A DNA stretch of 64,000 nt from JAICJJ01 sp039809985 (GTDB taxonomy: Bacteria > Chloroflexota > Chloroflexia > Thermomicrobiales > UBA6265). This document shows positions 37,791 through 47,951 of the stretch, piece after piece. Below the pieces are notes generated by a model. That model was not told the origin of the DNA, ran no database searches, and saw nothing but the letters and a program-made list of their open reading frames with translations. How positions within the stretch are numbered: position 1 is the first letter of the stretch; every line of letters begins with the position of its first letter. A program made the translations under genes and the position numbers. Location of the stretch: NCBI GenBank assembly GCA_039809985.1, contig JBDHWC010000001.1, forward strand, positions 1 to 64,000, given 5' to 3'.

Positions 37791-38479
37791 GCGCTCGCGC
37801 TTGACGCGGCTTCCGTGGAGTCGTCTCGGGCAACCGGTGAGGTCTCTGCGCCGTTGGCCCCGGCGACCAACTGATCCAGCAAGGCCGCTGCGTCCTGGTC
37901 GCTCACTTGCCCGAGCGGTGGCAGGTCGTCCAGCGAGCCGAGCCCGAAATGCCGAAGGAACTCGGGGCTCGTGCCGTACTGGATCGGGTTGCCGAGCGCG
38001 GGAAGCCGTCCGACGACCTCGACCAACCCGCGACCGATCAGCGTGGTGATGACCCCGGAGCAGTCGACGCCGCGCACCGCTTCGATCTCGGCCCGGGTCA
38101 CCGGCTGCCGGTAGGCGATGACCGAGAGCGTCTCCAGCGAAGCGCCGGTGAGTCGAGTTTCGCGCTCGAGGCCGAGGAACCGTCGCACGTGGTCGGCGAA
38201 GCGGGGCGCGGTGGCCAGTTGCAGCCGCTCGCCGTGCCGCACGAGGCTCCAGCCTCGAGCGTCGGCCGCGGCGATCTCCGCCAGCGCGGCGTCGATCGAT
38301 TCGGGTGACAGCCCGGTTGCCTCGGCAATCTCGCGGACCGACGTCGACCCGGGCGCGACGAGCAGCAAGGCTTCGACAAGGGCGCGGGTTTCGGCGGGGT
38401 CGTCGGGCGGGACGATGGCCGGCAGCGTCGCTTGGCGCGGCGCGTCGGCGTGATTGAGAACATCGGCGGGGTCGGTCAT
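37787..38479 (-). CDS. scpB: ScpB, condensin kleisin-associated subunit
   Basis: 230 residues with two winged-helix domains (about 28-105 and 108-185; TLSVIAYRQPVTRAEIEAVRGVD is the family block). ScpB dimers bind ScpA and SMC to form the chromosome condensin. The C-terminal 45 residues are Ala/Ser/Glu-rich and probably disordered. It overlaps scpA by four bases (ATGA). Confidence 0.94.
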   Translation of the reverse strand: MTDPADVLNHADAPRQATLPAIVPPDDPAETRALVEALLLVAPGSTSVREIAEATGLSPESIDAALAEIAAADARGWSLVRHGERLQLATAPRFADHVRRFLGLERETRLTGASLETLSVIAYRQPVTRAEIEAVRGVDCSGVITTLIGRGLVEVVGRLPALGNPIQYGTSPEFLRHFGLGSLDDLPPLGQVSDQDAAALLDQLVAGANGAETSPVARDDSTEAASSASA

Positions 38480-39255
38480 TCCAATGTCGCCTGGTGGTCG
38501 GTTGCTAGCCTTCGAACCGCTTCGAGATCCACCTGATCGCCGAGCGCCACGTCGATAGCGCCGAACAGCTCAACCTGAGTGGCCTCGACCGCGCGGACGC
38601 GAACGAGGATCAACAGGGCGAGGAAGGCGACGAGCACGTCCCGTCGATTGTCACCGTCGCCGACGAGGCGACCGAACGGCAGTCGACGTGTCGGCCGCAA
38701 CCGGTCGAGGAACCGAAGAATCATCTCCCCGATGGTGACGGTCCGGCTCGGGGTCGGGATCGGCGGCACGGGCACTGCGTGCGCGAGGCGTCGCAGCAAG
38801 GCCTTCCGCAGGGACGTCGGCGGATGGAAAGCGAGCCGAGTGGTGATGATCCCCGGTCGGACCACCGCGTCGCCGCTCGGAAAGGCGGCGAGCGCCAGAC
38901 GATCGAGCTGGCCGAGGACCACCGCCGCGTCGCGAATGACGCGATGCTCCGCGAGCTGACGGGCGAGGTCACCGGCGAGCGGTTCCTCCTCCTCGTCGAC
39001 CGGGCGAGGCAGGAGGGAGCGCGACTTCAGCACGAGGAGACGGCCGGCGACACTGGCGAACTCCGCCACCAGACTGGCCGGGGCGTCCCCGAGCTCGTCC
39101 AGATAGGCGAGGAAACTGTCGGTGACGGCAACCAGCGACAGGTCGGTGATGGTCAACTGGTCGCGCTCGATCAAGCGCAGCAGCACGTCGAGCGGCCCTT
39201 CGAAGACCGGGAGGCGCAACTGGTAATGATCGAGGGTGACGGGCGAAGAGGACAT
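38476..39255 (-). CDS. scpA: ScpA, condensin kleisin subunit
   Basis: 259 residues. ScpA bridges the SMC heads; the N-terminal block LRLPVFEGPLDVLLRLIERDQLTITDLSLVAVTDSFLAYL is diagnostic, and the C-terminal winged helix (DVLVAFLALLILVRVRAVEATQ) binds the SMC cap. ATG 39255 lacks an obvious ribosome site and lies 14 bases after the M50 gene, so translation may be coupled. No smc gene is in the window. Confidence 0.94.
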   Translation of the reverse strand: MSSSPVTLDHYQLRLPVFEGPLDVLLRLIERDQLTITDLSLVAVTDSFLAYLDELGDAPASLVAEFASVAGRLLVLKSRSLLPRPVDEEEEPLAGDLARQLAEHRVIRDAAVVLGQLDRLALAAFPSGDAVVRPGIITTRLAFHPPTSLRKALLRRLAHAVPVPPIPTPSRTVTIGEMILRFLDRLRPTRRLPFGRLVGDGDNRRDVLVAFLALLILVRVRAVEATQVELFGAIDVALGDQVDLEAVRRLATDHQATLE

Positions 39256-39269
39256 CGTGGGGGCGTGGG

Positions 39270-39935
39270 TCAGGCGACGGGGAAGAAGAGCGACATCAGG
39301 AGCCGGAACACCGGGCTGGTGATGCCGCTGATGATCCCGTTCCCGACGCTGCCGACGAGGATCAGGGCGAAGAGGATGGCGATCCCGTACTGCTCGAGCT
39401 TGGCGAGGTACGGCCACCAGAAGCTCGGCAGCAGGGCCGCGAGGATGCGCGAGCCGTCAAGCGGCGGCAACGGGATCATGTTGAAGGCGGCGAGCCAGAA
39501 GTTGACCTGCATGAAGACGAACAGGCCTTGGCCGAGTACGCCGAGGTCGTTGCCGGTGGCCATCGCGAGCCGCAGCCACGACGCGGCCAACGCCCCGAGG
39601 ACCACGTTCGACATCGGGCCGGCGAAGGCGACGACCGCCATCGACACGTGCCGCCCGAACCGTGCGGTCGAGCGCAGGCGCCCGGTGTTGACCGGCACCG
39701 GCTTGCCCCAGGCCAAGGCGGGGAAGCCGAGCGCGATCAGGAGGAACATCAGGGCGCCGATCGGGTCGAAGTGGTCGGCGGGGTTGAGCGAGACCCGGCC
39801 GAGGAGGCGGCCGGTGTCGTCCCCGAGCATCGAGGCGGTCCACGCGTGCATGCACTCGTGGACCGTGATCGCGACGACGAAGCTCACGATCAGCGAGACG
39901 ACGTAGGTCGGGTCGAGCTGCCCGAGCCTCAACAT
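39270..39935 (-). CDS. Site-2 protease-family (M50) membrane metalloprotease, short form
   Basis: 221 residues, mostly membrane helices. Zinc ligands are His26, Glu27 and His30 in HECMH and the Asp of NMIPLPPLDGS. It has no PDZ or CBS domain, like the minimal Rip-type proteases often found next to scpAB. Its substrate is unknown. It lies between oppF and scpA on one strand. It is the second M50 protease in the window. Confidence 0.9.
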   Translation of the reverse strand: MLRLGQLDPTYVVSLIVSFVVAITVHECMHAWTASMLGDDTGRLLGRVSLNPADHFDPIGALMFLLIALGFPALAWGKPVPVNTGRLRSTARFGRHVSMAVVAFAGPMSNVVLGALAASWLRLAMATGNDLGVLGQGLFVFMQVNFWLAAFNMIPLPPLDGSRILAALLPSFWWPYLAKLEQYGIAILFALILVGSVGNGIISGITSPVFRLLMSLFFPVA

Positions 39936-39956
39936 CGGTCAACCTGCCGCCGCACG

Positions 39957-41033
<1,077 letters not shown>

Positions 41034-41057
41034 CAGGGGTGCCTCCAACCTGCGGGG

Positions 41058-42230
41058 CTAGCCGATCGAGTTGGTGTTGATGTTCGGCGGGGCCGAGGGC
41101 AGTTCCGGGTTGGTCGGGTCGAGGCCGCCGAGCAGCGGGGAGTCGGTGATGTCGGACGGCAGCGGGTGGCCGTACTTCGCGGCGACCTTGTTCTGGTCGT
41201 CGTCCTTGGAGACTTCCTCCCAGAACCAGCACGCCGCGAAGTGGCCGGGAGCGACCTCGAGCAGCGGCGGGTTCTTCTGCTCGCACTTCTCCTGCGCGTA
41301 GTTGCAGCGCGGGACGAACGGGCACATGTCGGGGAGGTCGATCAGGTCCGGCGGCAGGCCCCGGATCGGCTCGAGCTTCTCCTTGCGGGTGGCGTCCAGC
41401 CGCGGGATCGACTTGAGCAGGCCGACGGTGTAGGGGTGGCGCGGGTTGGCGAAGATCTCCTCGGTGGTGCTGGTCTCGACGATGTGCCCGGCGTACATGA
41501 CCTGAATCCGGTCGGCCATGCCGGCCACCACGCCCATCGAGTGGGTGACGAGGATGACGCCGGTGTCGCGCTCGGTCTGGAGCGTGCGCATCAGGTCGAG
41601 GATCTGGGCCTGAATGGTGACGTCGAGAGCCGTGGTCGGCTCGTCGGCGATCAGCAGCTTCGGGTTGCAGGAGAGCGCCATCGCGATCATCACGCGTTGG
41701 CGCATGCCGCCGGAGAACTGGTGCGGGTACTGGTCGACCCGCTCCTCGGCGTTCGGGATGCCGACCATCTTCAGCAGTTCGACCGTGCGGGCACGGGCCT
41801 GCTGCTTGTTCATCCCGAGGTGAAGCTGGAGCGCCTCGCTGATCTGGCGGTTGACCGTGAGGACCGGGTTCAGGGAGGTCATCGGGTCCTGGAAGATCAT
41901 CGCGATGTCGTTGCCGCGGATCGACCGGACCTGCTCGTCGGACATCTTGAGGATGTCCTCGCCGTTGAAGACGATCTCGCCGCCGACGATCTTGCCGGGC
42001 GGGTTCGGGATCAGGCGCATGATCGAGAGACCGGTCATGCTCTTGCCGCAGCCCGACTCGCCGACGACGCCGAGCGTCTCGCCCGGCATCACGAAGAACG
42101 AGACGTCGTCCACCGCCCGGACAATGCCGTCCTGGGTGAAGAACTGGGTGCGGAGGTTCCGCACGTCCAGCAGCGGCTGACCGTTCCCGTTCCCGGCCGC
42201 ATGTCGGGCTGCGCGGGGCTCAGCGACCAT
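41058..42230 (-). CDS. oppD: Oligopeptide/dipeptide ABC transporter ATP-binding protein (OppD type)
   Basis: 390 residues. Walker A GVVGESGCGKSM, signature FSGGMRQRVMIAMAL and Walker B LLIADEPTTALD are intact. The C-terminal Cys-rich block (CPFVPRCNYAQEKCEQ) is usual for OppD/DppD. An extra 60-residue tail (about 330-390), rich in Pro, Asp and Asn, extends past the typical end. GAGAGGAGCAGGA precedes ATG 42230. First gene of the oppD-oppF-M50-scpA-scpB series. Confidence 0.92.
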   Translation of the reverse strand: MVAEPRAARHAAGNGNGQPLLDVRNLRTQFFTQDGIVRAVDDVSFFVMPGETLGVVGESGCGKSMTGLSIMRLIPNPPGKIVGGEIVFNGEDILKMSDEQVRSIRGNDIAMIFQDPMTSLNPVLTVNRQISEALQLHLGMNKQQARARTVELLKMVGIPNAEERVDQYPHQFSGGMRQRVMIAMALSCNPKLLIADEPTTALDVTIQAQILDLMRTLQTERDTGVILVTHSMGVVAGMADRIQVMYAGHIVETSTTEEIFANPRHPYTVGLLKSIPRLDATRKEKLEPIRGLPPDLIDLPDMCPFVPRCNYAQEKCEQKNPPLLEVAPGHFAACWFWEEVSKDDDQNKVAAKYGHPLPSDITDSPLLGGLDPTNPELPSAPPNINTNSIG

Positions 42231-42610
42231 TCCTGCTCCTCTCCACGGCGGTGCCAGTGCGACGGAGTCGGCTGTCGATCACGTTCGGGTCGCCGTCGGG
42301 CGGGCCGCTTGTGACTGCCGCGTCACGTGGCGGCAAGCCACTGCGACGGCGTCCGACGGAAACGGATTGTCCTCGCGTTCGCGTTGGGCGCGGAGCATAC
42401 CATAGGGATTCTCGCCCCTCAACAGCCTGCGGCCCCGAATGGCCGCCAACCTTTGGATCGAGCGCACGAATCCGCACCGCGCCCGGGATCTCTCCGCGAC
42501 GGACGCCGACTTGACGCATTGCCGGCGGGGCGACGAAGAGGCCCGCTTGACCGGCGTCGGCGGCGTGCCTGTGAGCGTGCGGCAGTGGTGGCAACAGGGT
42601 GGTCACGGGC
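42231..42610. other. Gap between oppD and the aldolase gene
   Basis: 380 bases without a supported gene. It holds the leftward oppD promoter (42394-42422) and its leader of about 157 bases. From 42423 to 42610, downstream of the aldolase stop codon, I see no terminator, repeat or RNA motif. Confidence 0.65.
42394..42422 (-). promoter_or_regulatory. Sigma-70-type promoter of the oppD-oppF-scpAB series
   Basis: On the minus strand TTGAGG (42422-42417), a 17-base spacer and TATGCT (42399-42394). The predicted start is near 42387. Confidence 0.72.
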
Positions 42611-43387
42611 TCAGGCGTTGCTGGGCGTGCGGATGCCGTCGAGCATCTGTCTACCGGCCCGCAGGATGAGGGCCGACGCGTTGGCGAGGATCATCTGGAA
42701 CCCTTGGTCGATTCGCTTGTTGGCGAGGGCCGCGTCGCCGGCGACCGTTCCGAGGGCAACCCCCGCCGCCCGGGCCTTGGCGCACACCTGCTCGGAGACT
42801 TTCTCGACCTCGGGGTGCAGGGGCTGGCCGGGATAGCCCATCGACTGCGCGAGGTCGGTCGGGCCGACGAACAGCATGTCGAGCCCCGGCACTTGCAGCA
42901 GCTCGTCGAGGTGCGGGAGCGCGTCGATGTGCTCAAACTGGACGATCGTCATCACGCGCTCGTTGATCGCGGGCACGAGTTCGGGCATGGGGCGGCCGGT
43001 GCCGTAGTCGAAGGTGCGGCCGCCGGCGAGGCCGCGAACGCCGTCGGGCCAGTAGCGCATGCCGGAGACCGCCTGCGTGGCCAGCTGGGGGGTGTTGGTC
43101 TGCGGCACCATCACGCCCGACACGCCGAGGTCGAGGTACTTGAGGACCACCTGCCGGTCGTTCTGGCCGACGCGGGCCATGGCGTCGATGTCGCGAGCCT
43201 CCGCCGCGAGCACCATCGCGTAGGCGTCGTCCGGCGAAACGCGGCCGTGCTCCCCGTCGAGCATGACGAAGTCGAAGCCGGCCAGGGCGCACAGTTCGAC
43301 GATCTCGGGCGACGGCATGGTGACGAAGACGCCGAGCGCGACACCGCCGGAGCGGATGGTTTGCTTGATCCGATTGTCGATCCGCAT
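42611..43387 (-). CDS. HpcH/HpaI-family aldolase
   Basis: 258 residues of the class II (metal-dependent) pyruvate aldolase family, which cleaves 4-hydroxy-2-oxo acids such as hydroxy-oxo-heptanedioate. The blocks GFDFVMLDGEHGRVSPDD, VSGVMVPQTNTPQLA, VQFEHIDAL (metal-binding Glu) and MLFVGPTDLAQSMGYPG are characteristic. Citrate lyase beta and 2-dehydro-3-deoxyglucarate aldolase are relatives, so the exact substrate is open. A minus-strand TACAAT lies 57-62 bases upstream. It stands alone. Confidence 0.85.
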   Translation of the reverse strand: MRIDNRIKQTIRSGGVALGVFVTMPSPEIVELCALAGFDFVMLDGEHGRVSPDDAYAMVLAAEARDIDAMARVGQNDRQVVLKYLDLGVSGVMVPQTNTPQLATQAVSGMRYWPDGVRGLAGGRTFDYGTGRPMPELVPAINERVMTIVQFEHIDALPHLDELLQVPGLDMLFVGPTDLAQSMGYPGQPLHPEVEKVSEQVCAKARAAGVALGTVAGDAALANKRIDQGFQMILANASALILRAGRQMLDGIRTPSNA

Positions 43388-43443
43388 GCCCTGTGGCCCC
43401 CGGTCCTGACTCGCTGCTGCCGGTCGGTGCGCCCGGCCGGCGC

Positions 43444-43449
43444 ATTGTA
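43444..43449 (-). promoter_or_regulatory. -10 box for the aldolase gene
   Basis: The minus strand reads TACAAT 57 bases before the ATG. No good -35 at the expected distance. The same hexamer recurs before other genes here. Confidence 0.4.
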
Positions 43450-43495
43450 CCGACCGACCAGCACCCGCGGGACTGTGGCACGGCGGGCCGACGCG

Positions 43496-43501
43496 TACAA
43501 T
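43496..43501 (+). promoter_or_regulatory. -10 box for dprA
   Basis: TACAAT 40 bases before the dprA ATG; the -35 candidate CTGTGG at 17 bases is poor. Confidence 0.4.
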
Positions 43502-43541
43502 CCGGACCCGGGACGGATGGACAGGGCTTCCAGGGGTGGAG

Positions 43542-44630
43542 ATGTCGGCAGGCGTCGCTGACGAGGCGAAGTACTGGGTCGCGTTCCACCGGGTGCCGTA
43601 CATCGGCCCGGTTCGGCTCGAGCGGCTGGAGCGCCACTTCGGCTCGCTCGGGGCGGCGTGGCGCGCGTCCGCGACGTCGTTGTCGGCGGTGCTCGACTCG
43701 CGGGCGGTCGAGAGCCTGCTGAGCCAGCGAGGCGGATTCGACCCGGACGACGAGCTCGCCCGCATCGAGCGGCTCGGCATTCGGCCGCTGACGCTGCGCG
43801 ACCCCGGCTACCCGCGACTGCTGGCCCAGATTCCGGGCGCGCCGCCGGTGCTCTACGTGCGCGGCGCGTTGACCGAGGCGGACTCCGCGGCGGTGGCGAT
43901 CGTCGGCACCCGCCGGTCGACTGCCTACGGGCGCGATGTGGCGGCCCGGATCGCCGAGGACTTGGCGGGCGCGGGCGTGACCGTGGTCTCGGGGCTGGCG
44001 CGCGGGATCGACGCGGTGGCGCACCAGGCCGCGCTCCGGTCCGGCGGACGCACCGTGGCCGTGCTCGGATCGGGCCCCGACATCATCTACCCGCCGGAGC
44101 ACCGACTTCTGGCGGAGCGGATCGTCGAACAGGGCGCGGTCCTCTCCGACTACCCGCCGGGCCGGAAGCCGGACGCCCAGAACTTCCCGGCGCGGAACCG
44201 GATCATCTCCGGGTTGTCGCTCGGCGTCGTCTTGGTCGAGGCGCCGGAGCGGAGCGGGGCGTTGATCACAGCCGACTTCGCCGCCGACCAAGGACGCGAC
44301 GTGTTCGTGGTGCCGGGCAATGTGACCTCGGCGGCCAGCGCCGGCAGCAATCGCCTGCTGCGGGACGGCGCGCGGCCGGTGACATCCGCCGCGGACGTGC
44401 TCGAAGACCTTCGGCTTGGCAACGAGGCGGCACCGGTTCAGGTTGCCCTGCCGCTGGACGACGACGAGCGTCGCGTGGTGGCATTGCTCGGTTCGGAGCC
44501 GGTGCACATCGACGACGTCGCCGCCCAGGCCGGGATGGAGATCGCGCAGGCGGCGGTGGTGCTGATGACGCTCGAACTGGGCGGGGCGGTGCGGAACGTC
44601 GGGGCCCAACACTACACGCGAACTCGCTGA
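43542..44630 (+). CDS. dprA: DprA, DNA-processing protein
   Basis: 362 residues from ATG 43542 (AGGGG five bases upstream). DprA binds incoming single-stranded DNA in natural transformation and loads RecA. An N-terminal helix-hairpin-helix-like region (10-60) precedes the Rossmann-like core with VAIVGTRRSTAYGRD (118-132), VVSGLARGIDAVAHQAAL, VLGSGPDIIYPPEHRLL and PARNRIISGLS. A C-terminal winged helix (305-355) is present. dprA is widespread in bacteria not known to be transformable, so it does not prove competence. Confidence 0.93.
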   Translation: MSAGVADEAKYWVAFHRVPYIGPVRLERLERHFGSLGAAWRASATSLSAVLDSRAVESLLSQRGGFDPDDELARIERLGIRPLTLRDPGYPRLLAQIPGAPPVLYVRGALTEADSAAVAIVGTRRSTAYGRDVAARIAEDLAGAGVTVVSGLARGIDAVAHQAALRSGGRTVAVLGSGPDIIYPPEHRLLAERIVEQGAVLSDYPPGRKPDAQNFPARNRIISGLSLGVVLVEAPERSGALITADFAADQGRDVFVVPGNVTSAASAGSNRLLRDGARPVTSAADVLEDLRLGNEAAPVQVALPLDDDERRVVALLGSEPVHIDDVAAQAGMEIAQAAVVLMTLELGGAVRNVGAQHYTRTR

Positions 44631-44646
44631 CCCGTCCGGATTCGCC

Positions 44647-44676
44647 TTGACATCGTGAGAACGGCGTGACTAAGGT
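44647..44676 (+). promoter_or_regulatory. Sigma-70-type promoter of topA
   Basis: A consensus TTGACA (44647-44652), 18 bases, then TAAGGT (44671-44676). The predicted start near 44682 is about 95 bases before topA. Confidence 0.75.
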
Positions 44677-44775
44677 TGAGACCGCGACGAACCCCACGAT
44701 CCAAGCGGCACGACGAGGGCACGCCGAACCCGTCCGGGGTCGGACGCGACGACGTGACAACGACTCAGGGCGACC

Positions 44776-47139
44776 ATGACCGAGACCAGCGAGACCAGCG
44801 GCAGCGAGGGGCAGCAGACCCCGGCGAGACGGGCGACCACCGGTCGCACCCGGGCCGCTTCCAAGACAGCGCCGACGTCCAAGACGACGAAGCGCGCCAC
44901 CTCTGCCAAGAGCGGGACGACCGCCGCGAAGTCGAGGGCGACCACTCGAAGCCGGTCTGGCACGGGCACAACGCCCGGCGGCCGAACCACGGGCCGCGGC
45001 AAGCTCGTGATCGTCGAGTCGCCGGCGAAGGCGAGGACGATCGGCAAGTACCTCGGCTCCGGCTACACCGTCAAGGCCTCGATGGGCCACATCCGCGACC
45101 TGCCGAAGAGCACGCTCGGTGTCAACGTCGAGGCGGACTTCACGCCGACCTATCTCGTGCCGCGGGACAAGCTGAAGCTCGTCAAGGAGCTGAAGGAGAG
45201 CGTGCAGTCGGCCCGGGAGATCTACCTGGCCACCGACCCCGACCGCGAGGGCGAGGCGATCGCCTGGCACATCGTGGCGGCGACCGACGCGGTGACGAAG
45301 CCGGTGCACCGAGTGGTCTTCCACGAGATCACGCCGGAGGCGATCAGCGAGGCGATCTCCAATCCGCGCGACATTGACGCGAACTTGGTCGATGCCCAGC
45401 AGGCCCGCCGGGTGCTCGACCGGCTGGTCGGGTACGGCGTCAGCCCGCTTCTTTGGAAGAAGGTCAAGCGCGGCCTCTCGGCCGGGCGGGTGCAGACGGC
45501 GGCACTCCGGATCGTCAGCGAGCGCGAGCGTGAAATCCTTGCGTTCGTCACCACCGAGTACTGGTCGCTCGACGCCGACCTGGCGAAGCAGGTCGGGCGG
45601 GAGCCGAAGCCGAGCGAGCGCTTCCGGGCCGCGCTGCACCGCGTCGGCACCGAGAAGCCGACGCTGCGCACCGCCGACGAGACGGCCGAGATCCAGCGCC
45701 GACTCGACGGTGCCGTCTACCGGGTCGCCAGCGTGACGACCAAGGAGGCGCAGCGTCGACCGTCCGCGCCGTTCACCACCAGCACGTTGCAGCAGGAAGC
45801 CTCGCGCAAGCTCGGCTACCAAGTCCGCCGAACCATGCAGATCGCGCAGGAACTGTACGAAGGCGTCGATGCCGGGCCGGAAGGCACGCAGGGCCTGATC
45901 ACGTACATGCGCACCGACTCGACCAACGTCGCCGCCGTGGCCCAGCAGGCCGCGCGCGAGGTGATCGCCCAGCGTTTCGGGGCGGAGCACCTGCCGGAGC
46001 GGCCGCCGGTCTACGCCCGCAAGGCGAAAGGGGCGCAGGAAGCGCACGAGGCAATTCGGCCGACCTCACCGGCGCGAACACCGGAGAGCGTCAAGCCGTT
46101 TCTGACGAGCCAGCAGTTCCGGGTTTACCAGTTGGTCTGGCAGCGGTTCATCGCGTCGCAGATGCGCCCGGCCCTGCTCGACCAGACCGGCGTCGACGTC
46201 GCGGCCGGCCAGCCGGGCGAGATCTCCGACCTCGAGCACCCGCCGTTCACCTTCCGGGCCACCGGCTCGGTCGTGCGGTTCCCCGGCTTCATGGCGGTCT
46301 ACTCGGCTGGGCGCGACGACGGGGACGAAGCGGACGAACTGGAGAAGGGCGCGCTGCCGGCTCTCCAGCGGGGCGAGGACCTCGACCTGGTGCGGCTTGT
46401 GCCGGAGCAGCATTTCACCCAGCCGCCGCCACGGTACAGCGAGGCGGCCTTGGTGCGCGCACTGGAGGAGGCGGGGATCGGCCGCCCGAGCACCTACGCG
46501 CCGACGATCGCGACCCTGCTCGCCCGCAACTATGTCGCGGTCGAGGAGAAGCGGCTGGTCCCGACCGAGCTCGGCCTCGTCGTCAACGACTTGTTGGTCG
46601 AGCACTTCCCGCAGATCTTCGACGTCGGGTTCACCTCGCAGATGGAGGAGGAGCTGGACGAGATCGCGTCCGGCGACCGAGCCTGGGTGCCGACGATGCG
46701 GGAGTTCTACGGCCCGTTCACCGAGACGCTGTCGCAGGCCGAGCGGACGATGGAGCGCGTAAGGCTGAAGGACGAGCCGTCGGGCGAGCTGTGCGAGAAG
46801 TGCGGTCGGCCGATGGTGATCAAGCTCGGGCGGTACGGCAAGTTCCTCGCCTGCAGTGGGTTCCCGGAGTGCCGCAACGCCCGGCCCCTGCTGACGCGGG
46901 TCGGCGTCACGTGCCCGACCTGCCGTGAGGGGGAGATCGTCGAGCGTCGCTCGAAGAAGGGGCGGGCGTTCTTCGGCTGCGACCGGTACCCCGCGTGCGA
47001 TTTCGTCTCCTGGAACCGGCCGGTGGCGACGGTCTGCCCGAAATGCGGGTCGCCGTACATGGTCGAGACGGGACGCAAGGGGCAGGTGCGGTGCCCCTCG
47101 TGCGGCCATCAGGAGTCGACGCTGGCGCGAGCCGGCTGA
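44776..47139 (+). CDS. topA: DNA topoisomerase I with basic N-terminal tail
   Basis: 787 residues. It relaxes negative supercoils through a 5'-phosphotyrosine. The toprim domain starts at GKLVIVESPAKARTIGKYL (75-93, Glu81) and includes ATDPDREGEAIAWH; the active tyrosine is about Tyr377 in GLITYMRTDST. Three C-terminal zinc ribbons (from about 673: CEKC...C-x4-C, CPTC...C-x4-C, CPKC...CPSC) bind single-stranded DNA. Unusually, the first 73 residues are a Thr/Ser/Ala/Lys/Arg tail resembling histone H1; actinobacterial basic tails are at the C-terminus. AGGG lies before ATG 44776. Confidence 0.95.
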   Translation: MTETSETSGSEGQQTPARRATTGRTRAASKTAPTSKTTKRATSAKSGTTAAKSRATTRSRSGTGTTPGGRTTGRGKLVIVESPAKARTIGKYLGSGYTVKASMGHIRDLPKSTLGVNVEADFTPTYLVPRDKLKLVKELKESVQSAREIYLATDPDREGEAIAWHIVAATDAVTKPVHRVVFHEITPEAISEAISNPRDIDANLVDAQQARRVLDRLVGYGVSPLLWKKVKRGLSAGRVQTAALRIVSEREREILAFVTTEYWSLDADLAKQVGREPKPSERFRAALHRVGTEKPTLRTADETAEIQRRLDGAVYRVASVTTKEAQRRPSAPFTTSTLQQEASRKLGYQVRRTMQIAQELYEGVDAGPEGTQGLITYMRTDSTNVAAVAQQAAREVIAQRFGAEHLPERPPVYARKAKGAQEAHEAIRPTSPARTPESVKPFLTSQQFRVYQLVWQRFIASQMRPALLDQTGVDVAAGQPGEISDLEHPPFTFRATGSVVRFPGFMAVYSAGRDDGDEADELEKGALPALQRGEDLDLVRLVPEQHFTQPPPRYSEAALVRALEEAGIGRPSTYAPTIATLLARNYVAVEEKRLVPTELGLVVNDLLVEHFPQIFDVGFTSQMEEELDEIASGDRAWVPTMREFYGPFTETLSQAERTMERVRLKDEPSGELCEKCGRPMVIKLGRYGKFLACSGFPECRNARPLLTRVGVTCPTCREGEIVERRSKKGRAFFGCDRYPACDFVSWNRPVATVCPKCGSPYMVETGRKGQVRCPSCGHQESTLARAG

Positions 47140-47164
47140 GACCGTCTCGCGGACGCCGCTAGGG

Positions 47165-47170
47165 TACACT
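47165..47170 (+). promoter_or_regulatory. Possible -10 box for hslVU
   Basis: TACACT 55 bases before the hslV ATG; no clear -35 at 16-18 bases. Confidence 0.35.
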
Positions 47171-47224
47171 TGGGGTTTGGGGTTGGGACGTGTTCCCGGC
47201 CACCAGTCGGCGCGCGTCCGGGCG

Positions 47225-47899
47225 ATGCGCCTCGTGAGCGGAACCCAGCCAGCCGTGCCATCCAGCAATCGGTTCGAAGACGGCCGCCGCCTGCGCGCGA
47301 CCACGATTCTCGGCGTTCGCCGCAACGGCGAGGTGGCGATGGCCGGTGACGGCCAGGTGACGCTGGGCGACGTCGTGCTCAAGCACGGGGCGCGGAAGGT
47401 GCGGACCCTGAACGAGGGGCAGGTGCTGGCCGGGTTCGCCGGCGCGGTCGCCGACGCGCTGACGTTGTTCGAGAAGTTCAACATCCAGCTCAAGTCGTGG
47501 GACGGCAACCTGCGCCGGGCGTCGGTCGAGCTTGCCAAGGAGTGGCGGACCGACAAGTACCTGCGGCGGCTCGAGGCGCAGCTGATCGTGGGCGACCCGG
47601 ACTCGCTGCTGGTGCTCTCCGGCGACGGGGACGTGATCGAGCCGGACGACGGGGTTGCCGCGATCGGCTCGGGCGCGCCCTACGCGACAGCGGCGGCCAA
47701 GGCGCTGATCGCCAACACCGACCTCGGCGCGCGCGAGATCGTCACTGCGGCGATGGGCATCGCGGCCGAGCTCTGCATCTACACCAACGACCATTTCATG
47801 ATCGAGACGGTCACCACGCCAGAAGGTCGCACGGAGGAGTCGGAATCGGCGATCGCCGACGCCATCGAGCAGACGCCCATCGGCGAGGCGCAGGCGTAG
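47225..47899 (+). CDS. hslV: HslV, ATP-dependent protease proteolytic subunit
   Basis: 224 residues from ATG 47225; GTG 47234 is also possible. HslV is the proteasome-like Thr protease that works with HslU. The mature N-terminus is Thr26 in RATTILGVRRNG, followed by the signature VAMAGDGQVTLGD. In most HslV proteins only a Met or a few residues precede this Thr; here 25 residues do, with no internal Met, so a propeptide would have to be removed. The remaining fold (GFAGAVADALTLFEKF, GSGAPYATAAAKAL) is normal. Confidence 0.92.
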   Translation: MRLVSGTQPAVPSSNRFEDGRRLRATTILGVRRNGEVAMAGDGQVTLGDVVLKHGARKVRTLNEGQVLAGFAGAVADALTLFEKFNIQLKSWDGNLRRASVELAKEWRTDKYLRRLEAQLIVGDPDSLLVLSGDGDVIEPDDGVAAIGSGAPYATAAAKALIANTDLGAREIVTAAMGIAAELCIYTNDHFMIETVTTPEGRTEESESAIADAIEQTPIGEAQA

Positions 47900-47951
47900 T
47901 TCACCGTTTTCGAGTTGCTCGCTCGGTCGTCAGGAGAACATCAGCCACCCC

